Shown here piece after piece: positions 1-8,422 of a DNA stretch of 64,000 nt. The notes under the pieces were generated by a model. That model was given only the letters and a program-made list of their open reading frames with translations. It was not told where the DNA came from and made no database searches. Made by a program: the position numbers and the translations under genes. The stretch is taken from assembly GCF_003014595.1 (NCBI RefSeq), contig NZ_PYGK01000006.1:124001-188000 (forward strand), in the 5' to 3' direction. The number at the start of each line of letters is the position of its first letter. Within the stretch, counting starts at the first letter, position 1. Source of the DNA: Chitinophaga ginsengisoli (GTDB taxonomy: Bacteria > Bacteroidota > Bacteroidia > Chitinophagales > Chitinophagaceae).

Positions 1-1
1 A

Positions 2-790
2 CAAGATGTTATCAATAATCTGCAGCAACAAGGATTTCCGCAGGGCTATCTGAATGCGATAGAGGATCCGAAGAATAATATCCTGGAAGAACCTTTTGCC
101 GCTGCCACTGATCTCATCAAGGCAGTGGAGCATGCCATCCAGGCACGGTTGACGGTTCCACAGGAAGAACAATTGCTGGCTGCTGCAGAACGTAATACTA
201 TCGGACCAAGTGTTACTGATATGCCTATCCGGCAGGTAGTTTATTTCGGTAACAATGCGTTGGATCAAAGTGGAGAGAAAGTATACGGTTTACTCGCCGC
301 TTATGATGATGAGCAGTTCACTACTTTCTGGCGTGAATTGGAGCTGGGGCCGAATCAGGCACGTACTATACCGACTTTACAGGATACACAGACGCTTGAT
401 GGTCCGCGTACAGTGCCAGACATCATGGTAAAAATGCTGCGTAAGCAGCTGGCAGCCGTGCATTTTGGTCCGGCATCAGATTATACTTTTGTTCCTGAGC
501 CATTGGAAGCGAGGTATATGGACTGGTCACTACCGCCGTTTAATGCGGGTTACCACGCCTTTGCAGCGCATTATGATGTTTGTGATGTGCAGCAGAAGAT
601 CAGGAAACCTTCACAGCTGATCCCGGGAGCGGATGCGAATATCTTTATAGTAGGAGAGGCGTATTCGAATGATCAGGCCTGGGTGGAAGGCGCGTATTGC
701 ACGGCCGAGTCAGTGTTGAACGATTTCTTTGGGGTTGAGCCGTTGATAGATAATACACACTATCCGTTTATTTGCCCTTGTGGTAAGTAA
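2..790 (+). CDS. Flavin amine oxidase-like protein, C-terminal part (5' end outside window)
   Basis: The reading frame is open from the left edge, so the gene starts upstream and only the last 262 residues are visible. The tail has the pattern of FAD-dependent amine oxidases: a substrate-domain stretch W-x4-F-x-AGYH, then IFIVGEAYSNDQAWVEGAY near the C-terminus. This corresponds to the conserved 'GE...G..EGA..S' segment that closes over the flavin. A GTG at 125 could be read as a start, but the in-frame sequence before it is continuous coding sequence. The substrate cannot be told from this part. The N-terminal Rossmann dinucleotide-binding motif should lie outside the window. Family call moderately sure, exact function unknown. 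Confidence 0.7.
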   Translation, partial: QDVINNLQQQGFPQGYLNAIEDPKNNILEEPFAAATDLIKAVEHAIQARLTVPQEEQLLAAAERNTIGPSVTDMPIRQVVYFGNNALDQSGEKVYGLLAAYDDEQFTTFWRELELGPNQARTIPTLQDTQTLDGPRTVPDIMVKMLRKQLAAVHFGPASDYTFVPEPLEARYMDWSLPPFNAGYHAFAAHYDVCDVQQKIRKPSQLIPGADANIFIVGEAYSNDQAWVEGAYCTAESVLNDFFGVEPLIDNTHYPFICPCGK

Positions 791-810
791 GTTTTGCTTA
801 TGAGGAAAAG

Positions 811-846
811 AGGCCCGTTGCGATGAGTGCAACGGGCTTTCTTATT
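811..846 (+). terminator. Rho-independent terminator after the oxidoreductase
   Basis: A 9-bp perfect stem, GCCCGTTGC (813-821) with GCAACGGGC (829-837), has a 7-nt loop and is followed by TTTCTTATT. It lies 22 nt after the stop codon. Confidence 0.85.
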
Positions 847-916
847 AGTCTATGTTATGTCCGTTTTATAAGTGATAAATGAATTTATCAGGCACTCTTT
901 TTCTTTATGCTTTTTC

Positions 917-946
917 TTGTCGTATTCTTTTTTTTTCGTACATTTG
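917..946 (+). promoter_or_regulatory. Bacteroidota-type promoter for the T9SS protein
   Basis: The -7 element TACATTTG (939-946) matches TAnnTTTG exactly, and a TTG at 917-919 lies 19 bp upstream as the -33 element. Transcription would start near 952, giving a leader of about 130 nt before the ATG at 1082. Confidence 0.55.
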
Positions 947-1081
947 TAATGTTGAATTGTTTAACCCATTAAGACCCTAATGACCAATAACCATTTATTT
1001 TTTCACCTAAATAATCTCAATAGTTACCTGTAGTGCTTTCGCACCGATATACCCTGTTTTTTTAAATCCTAAATATATACT

Positions 1082-2392
1082 ATGAAGAAGTTCCTTACGA
1101 GGAAAGCCATGCTTATGGCCTTATGTGGCATGTTAACCACTTTTGCAGCCTCCGCCCAGGGCTGGGTAGCAGATGCTACCGGACAGCGACTGTACGCTGT
1201 AAATGATTCCCTGAAATTTGGTAGTTTGTTTGTTGGCATCGGTACTAATGTTCCTTCTGCTCAGCTGCACACAACCGGTACGGTACGTTTCGCAGGTATT
1301 ACGCAGAATAACACATTCAATCGCCTGTTGGTACAGGATACCAGTGGCCGTTTATTCTGGAGAGATGCTGCTTCCATCAGCGGTGGATCCGGGTGGTTAC
1401 TAACCGGTAATGCAGGTACGAACCCCGCGTCGAATTTTCTCGGTACACTGGATACAGCCAGATTGGTATTCAGGACCAACAACACAGAAAAAGCTACCAT
1501 CCTATCTAATGGTAATGTGGGTATTGGTGTAAGCCAGGCAGCCAAATTGCTGCATGTACACAACAACAACCCGAATGTTGAAGACAACAATGCGTTCCTT
1601 TCCGGCCGTGCTCCTTCTCTTTATTTTAGCCTGACTCCAACGCAACCTAGCGCTCCTCCCTTCAACAGTCCTTATGCAAGAATAGGATTGTCAACAAGGT
1701 TAGGAACGTTTGTTAACACCAGTCAGGTAGGTGATTTTGTTATTCATGCCATCACGGCAGGTGGAAGTCTGGTATTTGGCGTGGGAGTAGATGCTCAAGG
1801 TACCAATGGTGTGGAGCGTGCCCGTTTGAACAGCAATGGTAACTTCGGTATCAATACTGTTAATCCTTCTGCAAAATTGCATGTAAATGGTAACGTGCGT
1901 TTCCAGAACCTGCCTTCAGGTACCGGCAAGGTACTGGTTGTAGACGACAGTGGATATGTATATAGAAGCAACACCAGCGCTGCCCGCGCTTCAGAAGCTG
2001 CAACTTCAAGTGAGGATGTAGCTGCTCTGCAACAGGAGGTGAATGTTTTAAAACAGACGCTGGCAGAAGTACAGGCACAGTTAGCCGCCATTAAAAGCGG
2101 TAGCCTGCAGGTAAATGCAAATGCTTCCGGTGAATCTTTCGTACTTGGTAATGCACCTAATCCATTCAATGGCAGCACTACTATTAAGTATGCTTATCCA
2201 CGTTCAGCTTCTAAAGCATATCTGACTGTTTCAGACCTGAGTGGTAAACAGGTCAGACGTTACGACCTGAAGGGCAATAGTAGCAACAGCGTTACGCTGA
2301 CACTGGATGGCGTTAATGCCGGCACTTATATTTATAGCCTGGAAGTAGACGGACGCATCGTAGAAAGCAAGAAAATGGTGTATACAAAATAA
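1082..2392 (+). CDS. Secreted protein with tail-fibre-like repeats and T9SS sorting domain
   Basis: 436 residues. A signal peptide ending near FAASAQ is followed by repeats of the form 'LHVxGxVRFxxL....VLVxDxSGxVYR' (about residues 60-95 and 265-300) and 'NGNVGIGVSQAAKLLHVHN'. Such repeats are typical of tail-fibre-like surface proteins of Bacteroidota. A heptad-rich segment at about 305-340 probably forms a coiled coil and may trimerise the protein. The last 80 or so residues, from APNPFNGSTTIKY to the end, are a type IX secretion C-terminal sorting domain, so the protein should be exported across the outer membrane and anchored or released there. It stands alone between two terminators. No catalytic motif is visible; a structural or adhesive role is inference. 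Confidence 0.8.
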   Translation: MKKFLTRKAMLMALCGMLTTFAASAQGWVADATGQRLYAVNDSLKFGSLFVGIGTNVPSAQLHTTGTVRFAGITQNNTFNRLLVQDTSGRLFWRDAASISGGSGWLLTGNAGTNPASNFLGTLDTARLVFRTNNTEKATILSNGNVGIGVSQAAKLLHVHNNNPNVEDNNAFLSGRAPSLYFSLTPTQPSAPPFNSPYARIGLSTRLGTFVNTSQVGDFVIHAITAGGSLVFGVGVDAQGTNGVERARLNSNGNFGINTVNPSAKLHVNGNVRFQNLPSGTGKVLVVDDSGYVYRSNTSAARASEAATSSEDVAALQQEVNVLKQTLAEVQAQLAAIKSGSLQVNANASGESFVLGNAPNPFNGSTTIKYAYPRSASKAYLTVSDLSGKQVRRYDLKGNSSNSVTLTLDGVNAGTYIYSLEVDGRIVESKKMVYTK

Positions 2393-2422
2393 GCGTGATG
2401 ATGGCGGATCCCGCTTAGTAAA

Positions 2423-2457
2423 AAGCCCGTTGCTTTATGGCAGCGGGCTTTTTTTAT
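2423..2457. terminator. Terminator after the T9SS protein, shared with the convergent gene
   Basis: AAGCCCGTTGC (2423-2433) pairs with GCAGCGGGCTT (2440-2450), with one G-T pair, followed by a run of T. The T run overlaps the stop codon of the minus-strand gene. Confidence 0.85.
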
Positions 2458-3266
2458 TTTACTACTGCTGTTTCCCAGCCGTTATAAATACCATTACATT
2501 TCTTTGCTTCTTTTCTTAGTGCAGAGGTGATACTACTGATGGAGGGCAGATCAACCTTGTCTGTTCTGGAGATGCGCAGTTTAAGCAGTTCACTTTTGGT
2601 GTCCTTCCCTTTGGTTTCTACTTTGAAGCCTTGTTTTGTTGCGTATGGGATAAAACAATCTATGTCCTTTTCGCTTGTGAAGTTTATCCAATGATTAACG
2701 CGTCTTTCTTTCTCCAGTTTATCGCCCTGTTTTTCAAGTGTCATCAGTATTTTCTCATTCTGCATGTATTCCAGGGTTTCTTCGTTTGGATATAAGAACT
2801 TCAGGTAGGCATCCCAGTCTTTGTCAGGTTTGATGTTGATATAAGGATCATATGCGCTGAAATGTTTTTGATACAGCTTTGTAAGGTGTTCTCTTATGTT
2901 CGTAGTATCCGTGACATAGTAATATTCCAGTCGTTCACATTGGTAGGTGAACGTGCCGGCCATGATATTCTTTACAAGTGTGGTGACGGTTGCGTAGACA
3001 GAATCAGAGATGGTGTATAGGTGAGATAATTCGTTTTCTGTTGGCACACCGTTCGCACAGTCTTTAAATTTCACCCCCGTTATAAGAACGAAGGGATAGC
3101 CGCTGACAGGGGCTGTTTGTTTAAGTCCTTTATCGAAGATGGTGTTGCCGGCTCCCTGGTCGTATTGGGCCTTATAGGCGTCAAAATTGGCTTTTTGTGC
3201 TGTTAGGGAGGTTGGGACAAGGAACGGTAAAGTAAAGAAGAATATGAGGCGGATAGAGCTATTCAT
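2454..3266 (-). CDS. Secreted DUF695/RraB-like protein
   Basis: 270 residues from the ATG at 3266, chosen because it gives a clean signal peptide (MNSSIRLIFFFTLPFLVPTS, cleavage near LTAQ). The longer in-frame extension to 3452 has no signal-like start. The middle part (about residues 110-190), with 'YYYVTDT', 'DAYLKFLYPNEET' and 'GDKLEKERRVNHWINF', resembles DUF695. The last 80 residues, with 'GFKVETKGKD' and 'KCNGIYNGWET', resemble the RraB (regulator of RNase E activity B) fold, where a G-x-Y-D/N-GWE motif is typical. The pair of domains is usually cytoplasmic; here a signal peptide would send it to the periplasm, so regulation of RNase E is unlikely. Function unknown. Confidence 0.7.
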   Translation of the reverse strand: MNSSIRLIFFFTLPFLVPTSLTAQKANFDAYKAQYDQGAGNTIFDKGLKQTAPVSGYPFVLITGVKFKDCANGVPTENELSHLYTISDSVYATVTTLVKNIMAGTFTYQCERLEYYYVTDTTNIREHLTKLYQKHFSAYDPYINIKPDKDWDAYLKFLYPNEETLEYMQNEKILMTLEKQGDKLEKERRVNHWINFTSEKDIDCFIPYATKQGFKVETKGKDTKSELLKLRISRTDKVDLPSISSITSALRKEAKKCNGIYNGWETAVVK

Positions 3267-3456
3267 GTTATTGGTTTGAGATATGGGAAATATGCTTATC
3301 TCCGGGTATACGTGACAATTTCTGGTTTGTTTTGTGTTACCAAAAAGCTTTTTTTTCTGATATTTCGTTGGGTAAATTCCGGAAAATACCTGACAATGGG
3401 AATAGCTGATTATGGCTATTCGTGGTATCCTGAGAATGAAACCAAACTTCACTAAT

Positions 3457-3485
3457 AAAAAATCCGCTCTAAAGCGGATTTTTTA
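3457..3485. terminator. Bidirectional terminator
   Basis: AATCCGCT (3461-3468) pairs with AGCGGATT (3473-3480) around a CTAA loop, flanked by A and T runs. It ends the minus-strand gene at 3540-3995. Confidence 0.75.
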
Positions 3486-3539
3486 TTTAGACTAATGTGT
3501 CCTGAATAACATCTCAGGCATTCAGTAAGGGGCCTGTAA

Positions 3540-3995
3540 CTACTTCTTATCCGAAATAAACCTTGTTTTGATAGTCTCTTTATCATCTGTAATATCCAGC
3601 ATCAAAACATATCCTTTCGAATATCCTTCTGAGGTCATCAACTCCTTGAATAAATCAAGGTCAAAGATCGATGGTACAATCAGTTTGTCATCGACTTTCA
3701 GGAACTCGTCTGTACTGTCGATCAGGTGTTGATATTTGAATTTTTTCCCCTTTGGATATGCCTCCATTGTGATCGCGTATCGTTTTGCTTCTGCCAACGC
3801 TTCTTCCAGCATTACATAAAACTGCAGTTTATTTACTGGCATTCCCAGGTCATGTGCAATCACCTGCATGCCGGCTTTGATGCTGTCGGTCAATGCGGGG
3901 CTTTTATAATCGACGATATGTTTCTTTTTTTCCTGCGCGAAGCCATTGATGCACAGGCTCAGGAGCAGGCAGATAGAGAATAGGATTTTAGGCAT
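3540..3995 (-). CDS. Small secreted protein of unknown function
   Basis: 151 residues from the ATG at 3995, which opens a standard signal peptide (MPKILFSICLLLSLCINGFA, cleavage before QEKKK). An in-frame extension of 20 residues upstream runs through the neighbouring terminator region and is not expected to be translated. The mature part is about 130 residues, charged, with no cysteine and no motif I recognise. Residues 35-75 may form two helices. The gene stands between its own terminator at 3457 and the tRNA-Gln terminator at 4046. Not recognised; no function proposed. Confidence 0.65.
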   Translation of the reverse strand: MPKILFSICLLLSLCINGFAQEKKKHIVDYKSPALTDSIKAGMQVIAHDLGMPVNKLQFYVMLEEALAEAKRYAITMEAYPKGKKFKYQHLIDSTDEFLKVDDKLIVPSIFDLDLFKELMTSEGYSKGYVLMLDITDDKETIKTRFISDKK

Positions 3996-4040
3996 AGAGG
4001 GATGTTTTTGCAAATAAAAGTAGGGTGTAACGGGGATAAA

Positions 4041-4070
4041 AAAAAGCCCGCTCATTGAGCGGGCTTTTTT
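4041..4070. terminator. Terminator after tRNA-Gln
   Basis: GCCCGCTC (4046-4053) pairs perfectly with GAGCGGGC (4057-4064), with A and T runs on either side. It lies 3 nt past the tRNA 3' end on the minus strand. Confidence 0.8.
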
Positions 4071-4072
4071 CG

Positions 4073-4143
4073 TTGCCTGACCTGGATTCGAACCAAGACA
4101 AACAGAGTCAGAGTCTGTCGTACTACCGTTATACTATCAGGCA
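4073..4143 (-). tRNA. tRNA-Gln (anticodon CTG)
   Basis: On the minus strand the acceptor stem TGCCTGA pairs with TCAGGCA. The anticodon stem is ACAGA/TCTGT around loop CTCTGAC, giving anticodon CTG (reads CAG). The T arm is CTTGG-TTCGAAT-CCAGG. The discriminator base is A and CCA is not encoded. About 71 nt. Confidence 0.93.
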
Positions 4144-4178
4144 ATAGTACCAGGGATATATTTCCCCGTTCGGGACGG

Positions 4179-4209
4179 CAAAATTATATATTTCTCTTCA
4201 ATTTCCAAA
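4179..4209 (-). promoter_or_regulatory. Promoter of tRNA-Gln
   Basis: Read on the minus strand, TTTG (4209-4206), 19 bp, then TAATTTTG (4186-4179) is an exact match to TTTG-N19-TAnnTTTG. The expected start is about 28 nt before the tRNA 5' end. Confidence 0.65.
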
Positions 4210-4305
4210 AAAATCTAAAAGAAAAATATAAATACCTGTAAATCAGAAGAGTAGTTCCGCCTCAGCGAAACTACTCTTCTACTGGAAAAAAGGAGATTGA
4301 TTGTC

Positions 4306-5877
4306 TTATTTGTAGGTCGCCGCCAGCTCCAGCGCTTTGTAGGCATTCACCACACCACCGGTGCGGCAAAGGTCTGTCATCTGTACTGCTTTAGGCTGAC
4401 CTTCTTCGAAGATGGTCACCGGGTGCTCTACTTTTACCGCTGATTTCGGGATGATATCTTTTACCTGTACTGCGCTCAGCTTAGGGTAATAAGAACGGAT
4501 CAGGGCTGCCAGGCCGGTTACCACAGGAGCCGCCATACTGGTGCCATCATGGTAGTCGTAATGAGAACCCGGGGTAGAGGAGTAGATGCCCACGCCCGGC
4601 GCAAATACATCCACAGAGAGCTTACCATAATTGGAGAATGGCGCTGCCAGTGTTTCGTCATTGTCAGGACCGGATGCTCCTACTTCTATCCAGGCAGTCG
4701 CGGTGTCACCGTTCTGGTAAACACGGCTGGGATAGTTAGGCGTGATGTCTATATTCTCCGCATCATTACCTGCTGCATGTATCAATAATACGTCTTTAGA
4801 GATGGCATATTTAACCGCATCGTCCACAACATTCTTGTTAGGGGAGTAAGCCTTACCAAAGCTCATATTGATCACACGGGCGCCGTTATCTGCCGCATAG
4901 CGGATAGCATTGGCCACATCCTTATCTCTTTCATCACCATTAGGTACTGCTCTTACTGACATGATCTCTACATTGTTAGCTATACCGTTGATGCCCAGAT
5001 TGTTGTTTCTGCCAGCGCCAATGATGCCTGCTACGTGTGTACCGTGGTCAGCGTCCGGACCGGTAGCATCGCCAGAGCCGTAATATCTTTCGGTTGGATT
5101 GTTATAGTCGTCGCCTACAATAGCACGTGGATCGTAATCCAGGTTCAGCTGGTATTGTACCTGCTCTTTATAGTGAGCTACGGCAGCATCCAGTTCTTTT
5201 TCGCGGAAGGTTTTGAAATCGGGAAAGCGCTCCAGTTGCTGGGCCACTACCTGTTTGATCTGTGCTTCTGCCGGGTTCTGCGGCGTATACGCCTGTAACT
5301 CAGCAGCTGTCGGATTGTTATTACCCAGTTTGATCAGCATGGTATCCAGCATACCTACAAAACGGCTGATACCGTATAGTGTCTGCTGTGCTTCTGACAG
5401 TTTCAACTCATACTTACTTCTGAGCACTTTATATTGGTACAGACCGGCAGTATCTTTAGACGGAACACTGTTCAAACTGCCGAATTGCTTCTGTTGCTGG
5501 CGGATGATACGGGTCAGCTCCAGGTTGTCGTAGTCAACATTACCTTTTGCAGAACCGATGAAGTTCCAACCGTTGATATCATCTGTATAATGGTTCTTAT
5601 CATCATCTTTACCATTACCCCTTTTTTCTTTAGCGTTTACCCAGAGCACACTTTTCAGGTCCTCGTGCGTTGTGTCAATGCCACTGTCGATTACTGCAAC
5701 GATTACCGGTTTGGATTTCTTATCCTTCAGCAGCTCTGTGTAAGCTTTCTCAACACTGATACCGAATACGGAATCTTTCTGAAGGTCCATGTTCTGCCAG
5801 TTCTGTGTCTGTGCCTGTGCAATGTAACCTGAGGCTAATAATGAGGCAATGACTGCCGCCCGCTTGAAAATCTTCAT
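4306..5877 (-). CDS. Secreted S8 family subtilisin-like serine protease
   Basis: 523 residues from the ATG at 5877, preferred over one 12 nt upstream because it starts the signal peptide directly (MKIFKRAAVIASLLASGYIA). The catalytic residues are visible: Asp64 in VIDSGID, His278 in DADHGTHVAG, Asn371 in HAAGND (oxyanion hole) and Ser447 in DGTSMAAPVVTG. There is no room for an I9 propeptide: only about 40 residues separate the signal peptide from the catalytic Asp. Instead about 150 mostly helical residues (about 105-255, with many Q, E and K) are inserted between the Asp and His motifs. The tail ends soon after the catalytic domain, with no sorting domain, so it is probably periplasmic. Monocistronic. 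Confidence 0.9.
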   Translation of the reverse strand: MKIFKRAAVIASLLASGYIAQAQTQNWQNMDLQKDSVFGISVEKAYTELLKDKKSKPVIVAVIDSGIDTTHEDLKSVLWVNAKEKRGNGKDDDKNHYTDDINGWNFIGSAKGNVDYDNLELTRIIRQQQKQFGSLNSVPSKDTAGLYQYKVLRSKYELKLSEAQQTLYGISRFVGMLDTMLIKLGNNNPTAAELQAYTPQNPAEAQIKQVVAQQLERFPDFKTFREKELDAAVAHYKEQVQYQLNLDYDPRAIVGDDYNNPTERYYGSGDATGPDADHGTHVAGIIGAGRNNNLGINGIANNVEIMSVRAVPNGDERDKDVANAIRYAADNGARVINMSFGKAYSPNKNVVDDAVKYAISKDVLLIHAAGNDAENIDITPNYPSRVYQNGDTATAWIEVGASGPDNDETLAAPFSNYGKLSVDVFAPGVGIYSSTPGSHYDYHDGTSMAAPVVTGLAALIRSYYPKLSAVQVKDIIPKSAVKVEHPVTIFEEGQPKAVQMTDLCRTGGVVNAYKALELAATYK

Positions 5878-6194
5878 GTGATAAATCATTGAATCAGCTG
5901 TAGTCCTGTTCTATATTTGACTAGCTGGGGTTGGTTTAAGATTGAATTGAATGTTTGTTTAATAAAATGCTACGTCCAATCCTGCGTTGCTCTGACCTAA
6001 TGCTCCAGAAGGAAAGACTGTGGCGCAAGGTAGAAATTTAATAGTATTGGAAATGTTAAAAGTTGCTCAGCGGTAAGGGATTTATTCAATTGGATTAACT
6101 AAGTTTTCTTAAAAGCGGATGTTACAGGGTTAATATTTCATTGAATGGCAGGTGATTTTCATCAATATCTTACCAAATGGACTTAAAGTATTTT
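5878..6194. other. Intergenic region between protease and AraC genes
   Basis: About 317 bp, AT-rich. A TATATTTG on the plus strand near 5909-5916 matches the -7 consensus but no plus-strand gene follows. I find no convincing minus-strand promoter or hairpin, and no ORF. Confidence 0.5.
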
Positions 6195-6989
6195 TCAATA
6201 GATACCCTGCTGAAAACTGGATGGCCGTTTATTTGTAAGCTGATAAAAGACCTTACTAAAAGCTGCAATACTACTGTACCCCGTCTGATAAGCAATTTCA
6301 CTTAATGTCTGATTTGTCTGGAGGATCATTTCAATACCTTTCACAACCCTTAATGTTTTCAGGTATTGTACAAATGACATGTTGAGGATGTTGGTAAAGA
6401 GACGGGAGAGCGTACGCGGACTCAGATCAAACTCATGGCTGACACTTTCCAGTGTGAGCTGTTGATCGAAATGCTGGGCAATATATAGCAGTACCGGCCG
6501 TAAGCGTTCATGTTGTGTGGTGGGTAATGCCACGGGTAATGCGGTGGTACTGATCTCAGGAAGGATATCCTTGATAGCGCTCAGGAAACTGAAGCCGGGG
6601 TCGCCCGGCAATACGTGCCGCTCCCAGCGGGCTGAATAGGCGATCATCTGCTGTAATAATTCATTGACAGGGTAAATCCCCAGGCGACTGTAAAAAGGAT
6701 GCAGATGATCATTATGACTATAGAAATACAGGTTACGGATAGTGGTGGCCTTGGAATGCCTGATCTGCATATAATGCTGCTGATGTTTGGGAACCCATAT
6801 ATAATGACGGGCAGGAACTACATAAGATCTGTCCGGCATGTTACAATAGGCAATACCTCCTTCCACATAGGTTAGTTGACCCTTTTCATGCGTATGCATA
6901 GAAAACCTTCTCTCTACCTTTTCGTGCAAAACATAGACTGACTGTGGATGTACATCTATCTCGCTTAAATAGCCCGCCAGCGGTAGCAT
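6195..6989 (-). CDS. AraC family transcriptional regulator
   Basis: 264 residues from the ATG at 6989; the frame can be extended by 12 residues to a TTG, which is less likely. The N-terminal half is a cupin-like sensor (about residues 15-90) with 'RRFSMHTHEKGQLTYVEGG', the usual start of the AraC-type beta barrel. The last 100 residues are the two-helix-turn-helix AraC domain: 'LTLESVSHEFDLSPRTLSRL' is the first HTH and 'QTLSEIAYQTGYSSIAAFSK' the second. It is divergent from the efflux genes beginning at 7082, with about 90 bp between the starts. The simplest reading is that it controls that operon in response to a small molecule. The ligand is unknown. Confidence 0.88.
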   Translation of the reverse strand: MLPLAGYLSEIDVHPQSVYVLHEKVERRFSMHTHEKGQLTYVEGGIAYCNMPDRSYVVPARHYIWVPKHQQHYMQIRHSKATTIRNLYFYSHNDHLHPFYSRLGIYPVNELLQQMIAYSARWERHVLPGDPGFSFLSAIKDILPEISTTALPVALPTTQHERLRPVLLYIAQHFDQQLTLESVSHEFDLSPRTLSRLFTNILNMSFVQYLKTLRVVKGIEMILQTNQTLSEIAYQTGYSSIAAFSKVFYQLTNKRPSSFQQGIY

Positions 6990-7056
6990 ATTCGTAAATG
7001 GCTTGAATGGACAAATAATTGGCAATTTAGATAAAAGTGTTCATATGCACGCATAG

Positions 7057-7064
7057 TAACTTTG
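7057..7064 (+). promoter_or_regulatory. -7 element of the efflux operon
   Basis: TAACTTTG matches TAnnTTTG. No good -33 element is seen at the right distance, which fits an activator-dependent promoter in the AraC/efflux intergenic region. The ATG is only 17 nt downstream, so the leader would be very short. Confidence 0.45.
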
Positions 7065-7081
7065 CATCCAGAATAAAGAAT

Positions 7082-8419
7082 ATGTGGATGAATACCAGAA
7101 AGGCATGTGTACTGCTGCCTTTTATACTTTTAACATTGTGTGTAACGGCACAACAACCTCAAGACACCACAACACCGTTACATCTATCAATCGGGCAGAT
7201 TTGGGAACAGGTGGAATTGAACAATAAACGGATAGAAATGTCAAGGCTTCGCGTACAAAGCAGTGAAGAATCTTTGAAAGATGCGAAGGCTGAAAGACTA
7301 CCGGAAATCAGTGCTGCAGGAGCTTATGCACGTGTGACCAATATGCCTGTATATGAGGACGGTCTTTTGCATACACCACAACAATTTCCTGTCTTACACA
7401 ACTATTATAAGGTAGGAGGAGAAGCGTACTTTAATGTTTATAACGGAAACAAGACGAACCTGGAGATAAAAAAGGAAGCAACAGAACAGGCTATAGCGTT
7501 ACAACAACAAAATCTGACCGTATCTGAAGTAAAGTTCGATGCGGCAGTCTGTTACCTGGATCTGGTGCGTAGTTGCCGGTTTAAAGAATTGATCGCAAAG
7601 GATATTGCCGAACAGGAAAAGCAACTCGCCCATATCCGGGAATTGCAGAAGAATGGCGTTGTATTGAAAAGTGATGTGCTGAGAGCAGGATTAAAATTAT
7701 CCCGCCAGCAGATGGGAATGGTGCAGATCGATAATGACATTGCTATTGCCAGTCAGAAGCTGGCCAATATAATAGGCGCAGATGAGCATGTATTGATAGT
7801 ACCTGATACCTCATTGACAGCATTGGCTGTAGTACCGGGTACATACGAAGATTACCTTAGCGCCGCGGCTGATCATGCATATGAGTATAAAATCTCTGAA
7901 GGAGAGACAACACTTAAAGAACTATCACTTAAACAGGTAAAAGCCAATATATCTCCCAGGGTGGGCCTGTTTGCAGAGTATGCCTGGTCTTATCCCCAGA
8001 TACAGTTCTATCCTTATGCGGCTGCAACGTATGGCTTAGGGATGTATGGTGTGAAAGCCTCTTTCCCTATCTCTTCTTTTTATCATAATAAACATAAAGA
8101 GAAGGTGGCGAAGCTGCAATTGAAAAGACAGGAAGTAGCACATCAGGAGGTGGGCGATGAAATAAAGGAACAGGTGAATGAAGCCTTCCTGCGATATAAG
8201 GAGGCGTTGACGCGGATAGATGTGGCAAAGACGAATATGAAACAGGCTGCGGAAAACCTCAGGATAGTGAATAACACTTATTTCAATCAACTCTCTCTGG
8301 TGACCGATCTGCTGGATGCAGATACCCAAATGTTACAAACACGTTTTGACCTGGTGTCGGCTAATATAGCTGCCCGTGTCAGATATTACCAGTTACAAAA
8401 AGTTATAGGCAATTTATAA
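7082..8419 (+). CDS. TolC-like outer membrane efflux protein
   Basis: 445 residues from the ATG at 7082, which opens the signal peptide (cleavage near LCVTAQ). It has the repeated organisation of outer membrane factors: long coiled-coil helices ('LRVQSSEESLKDAKAERLPEI', 'LAHIRELQKNGVVLKSDVLR') alternating with strands ('YKVGGEAYFNVYNGNKT', 'GVKASFPISSFYHNKHK'). The segment 'NTYFNQLSLVTDLLDADTQ' near the C-terminus is the typical 'Y..G....ldvLdA...' repeat. It should form the trimeric channel of a tripartite pump with the two genes that follow. It is first in the operon: the next gene begins 3 nt after its stop codon. Substrate unknown. Confidence 0.9.
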   Translation: MWMNTRKACVLLPFILLTLCVTAQQPQDTTTPLHLSIGQIWEQVELNNKRIEMSRLRVQSSEESLKDAKAERLPEISAAGAYARVTNMPVYEDGLLHTPQQFPVLHNYYKVGGEAYFNVYNGNKTNLEIKKEATEQAIALQQQNLTVSEVKFDAAVCYLDLVRSCRFKELIAKDIAEQEKQLAHIRELQKNGVVLKSDVLRAGLKLSRQQMGMVQIDNDIAIASQKLANIIGADEHVLIVPDTSLTALAVVPGTYEDYLSAAADHAYEYKISEGETTLKELSLKQVKANISPRVGLFAEYAWSYPQIQFYPYAAATYGLGMYGVKASFPISSFYHNKHKEKVAKLQLKRQEVAHQEVGDEIKEQVNEAFLRYKEALTRIDVAKTNMKQAAENLRIVNNTYFNQLSLVTDLLDADTQMLQTRFDLVSANIAARVRYYQLQKVIGNL

Positions 8420-8422
8420 ATT

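Noticed and set aside
3267..3452. N-terminal extension of 62 residues on the DUF695/RraB-like gene
   Set aside because: The extension is rich in unlikely residues and precedes a clean signal peptide starting at 3266, so the shorter start is used.
5909..5916. TATATTTG as a plus-strand promoter
   Set aside because: No plus-strand gene follows before 7082, and no -33 element is at the right distance.
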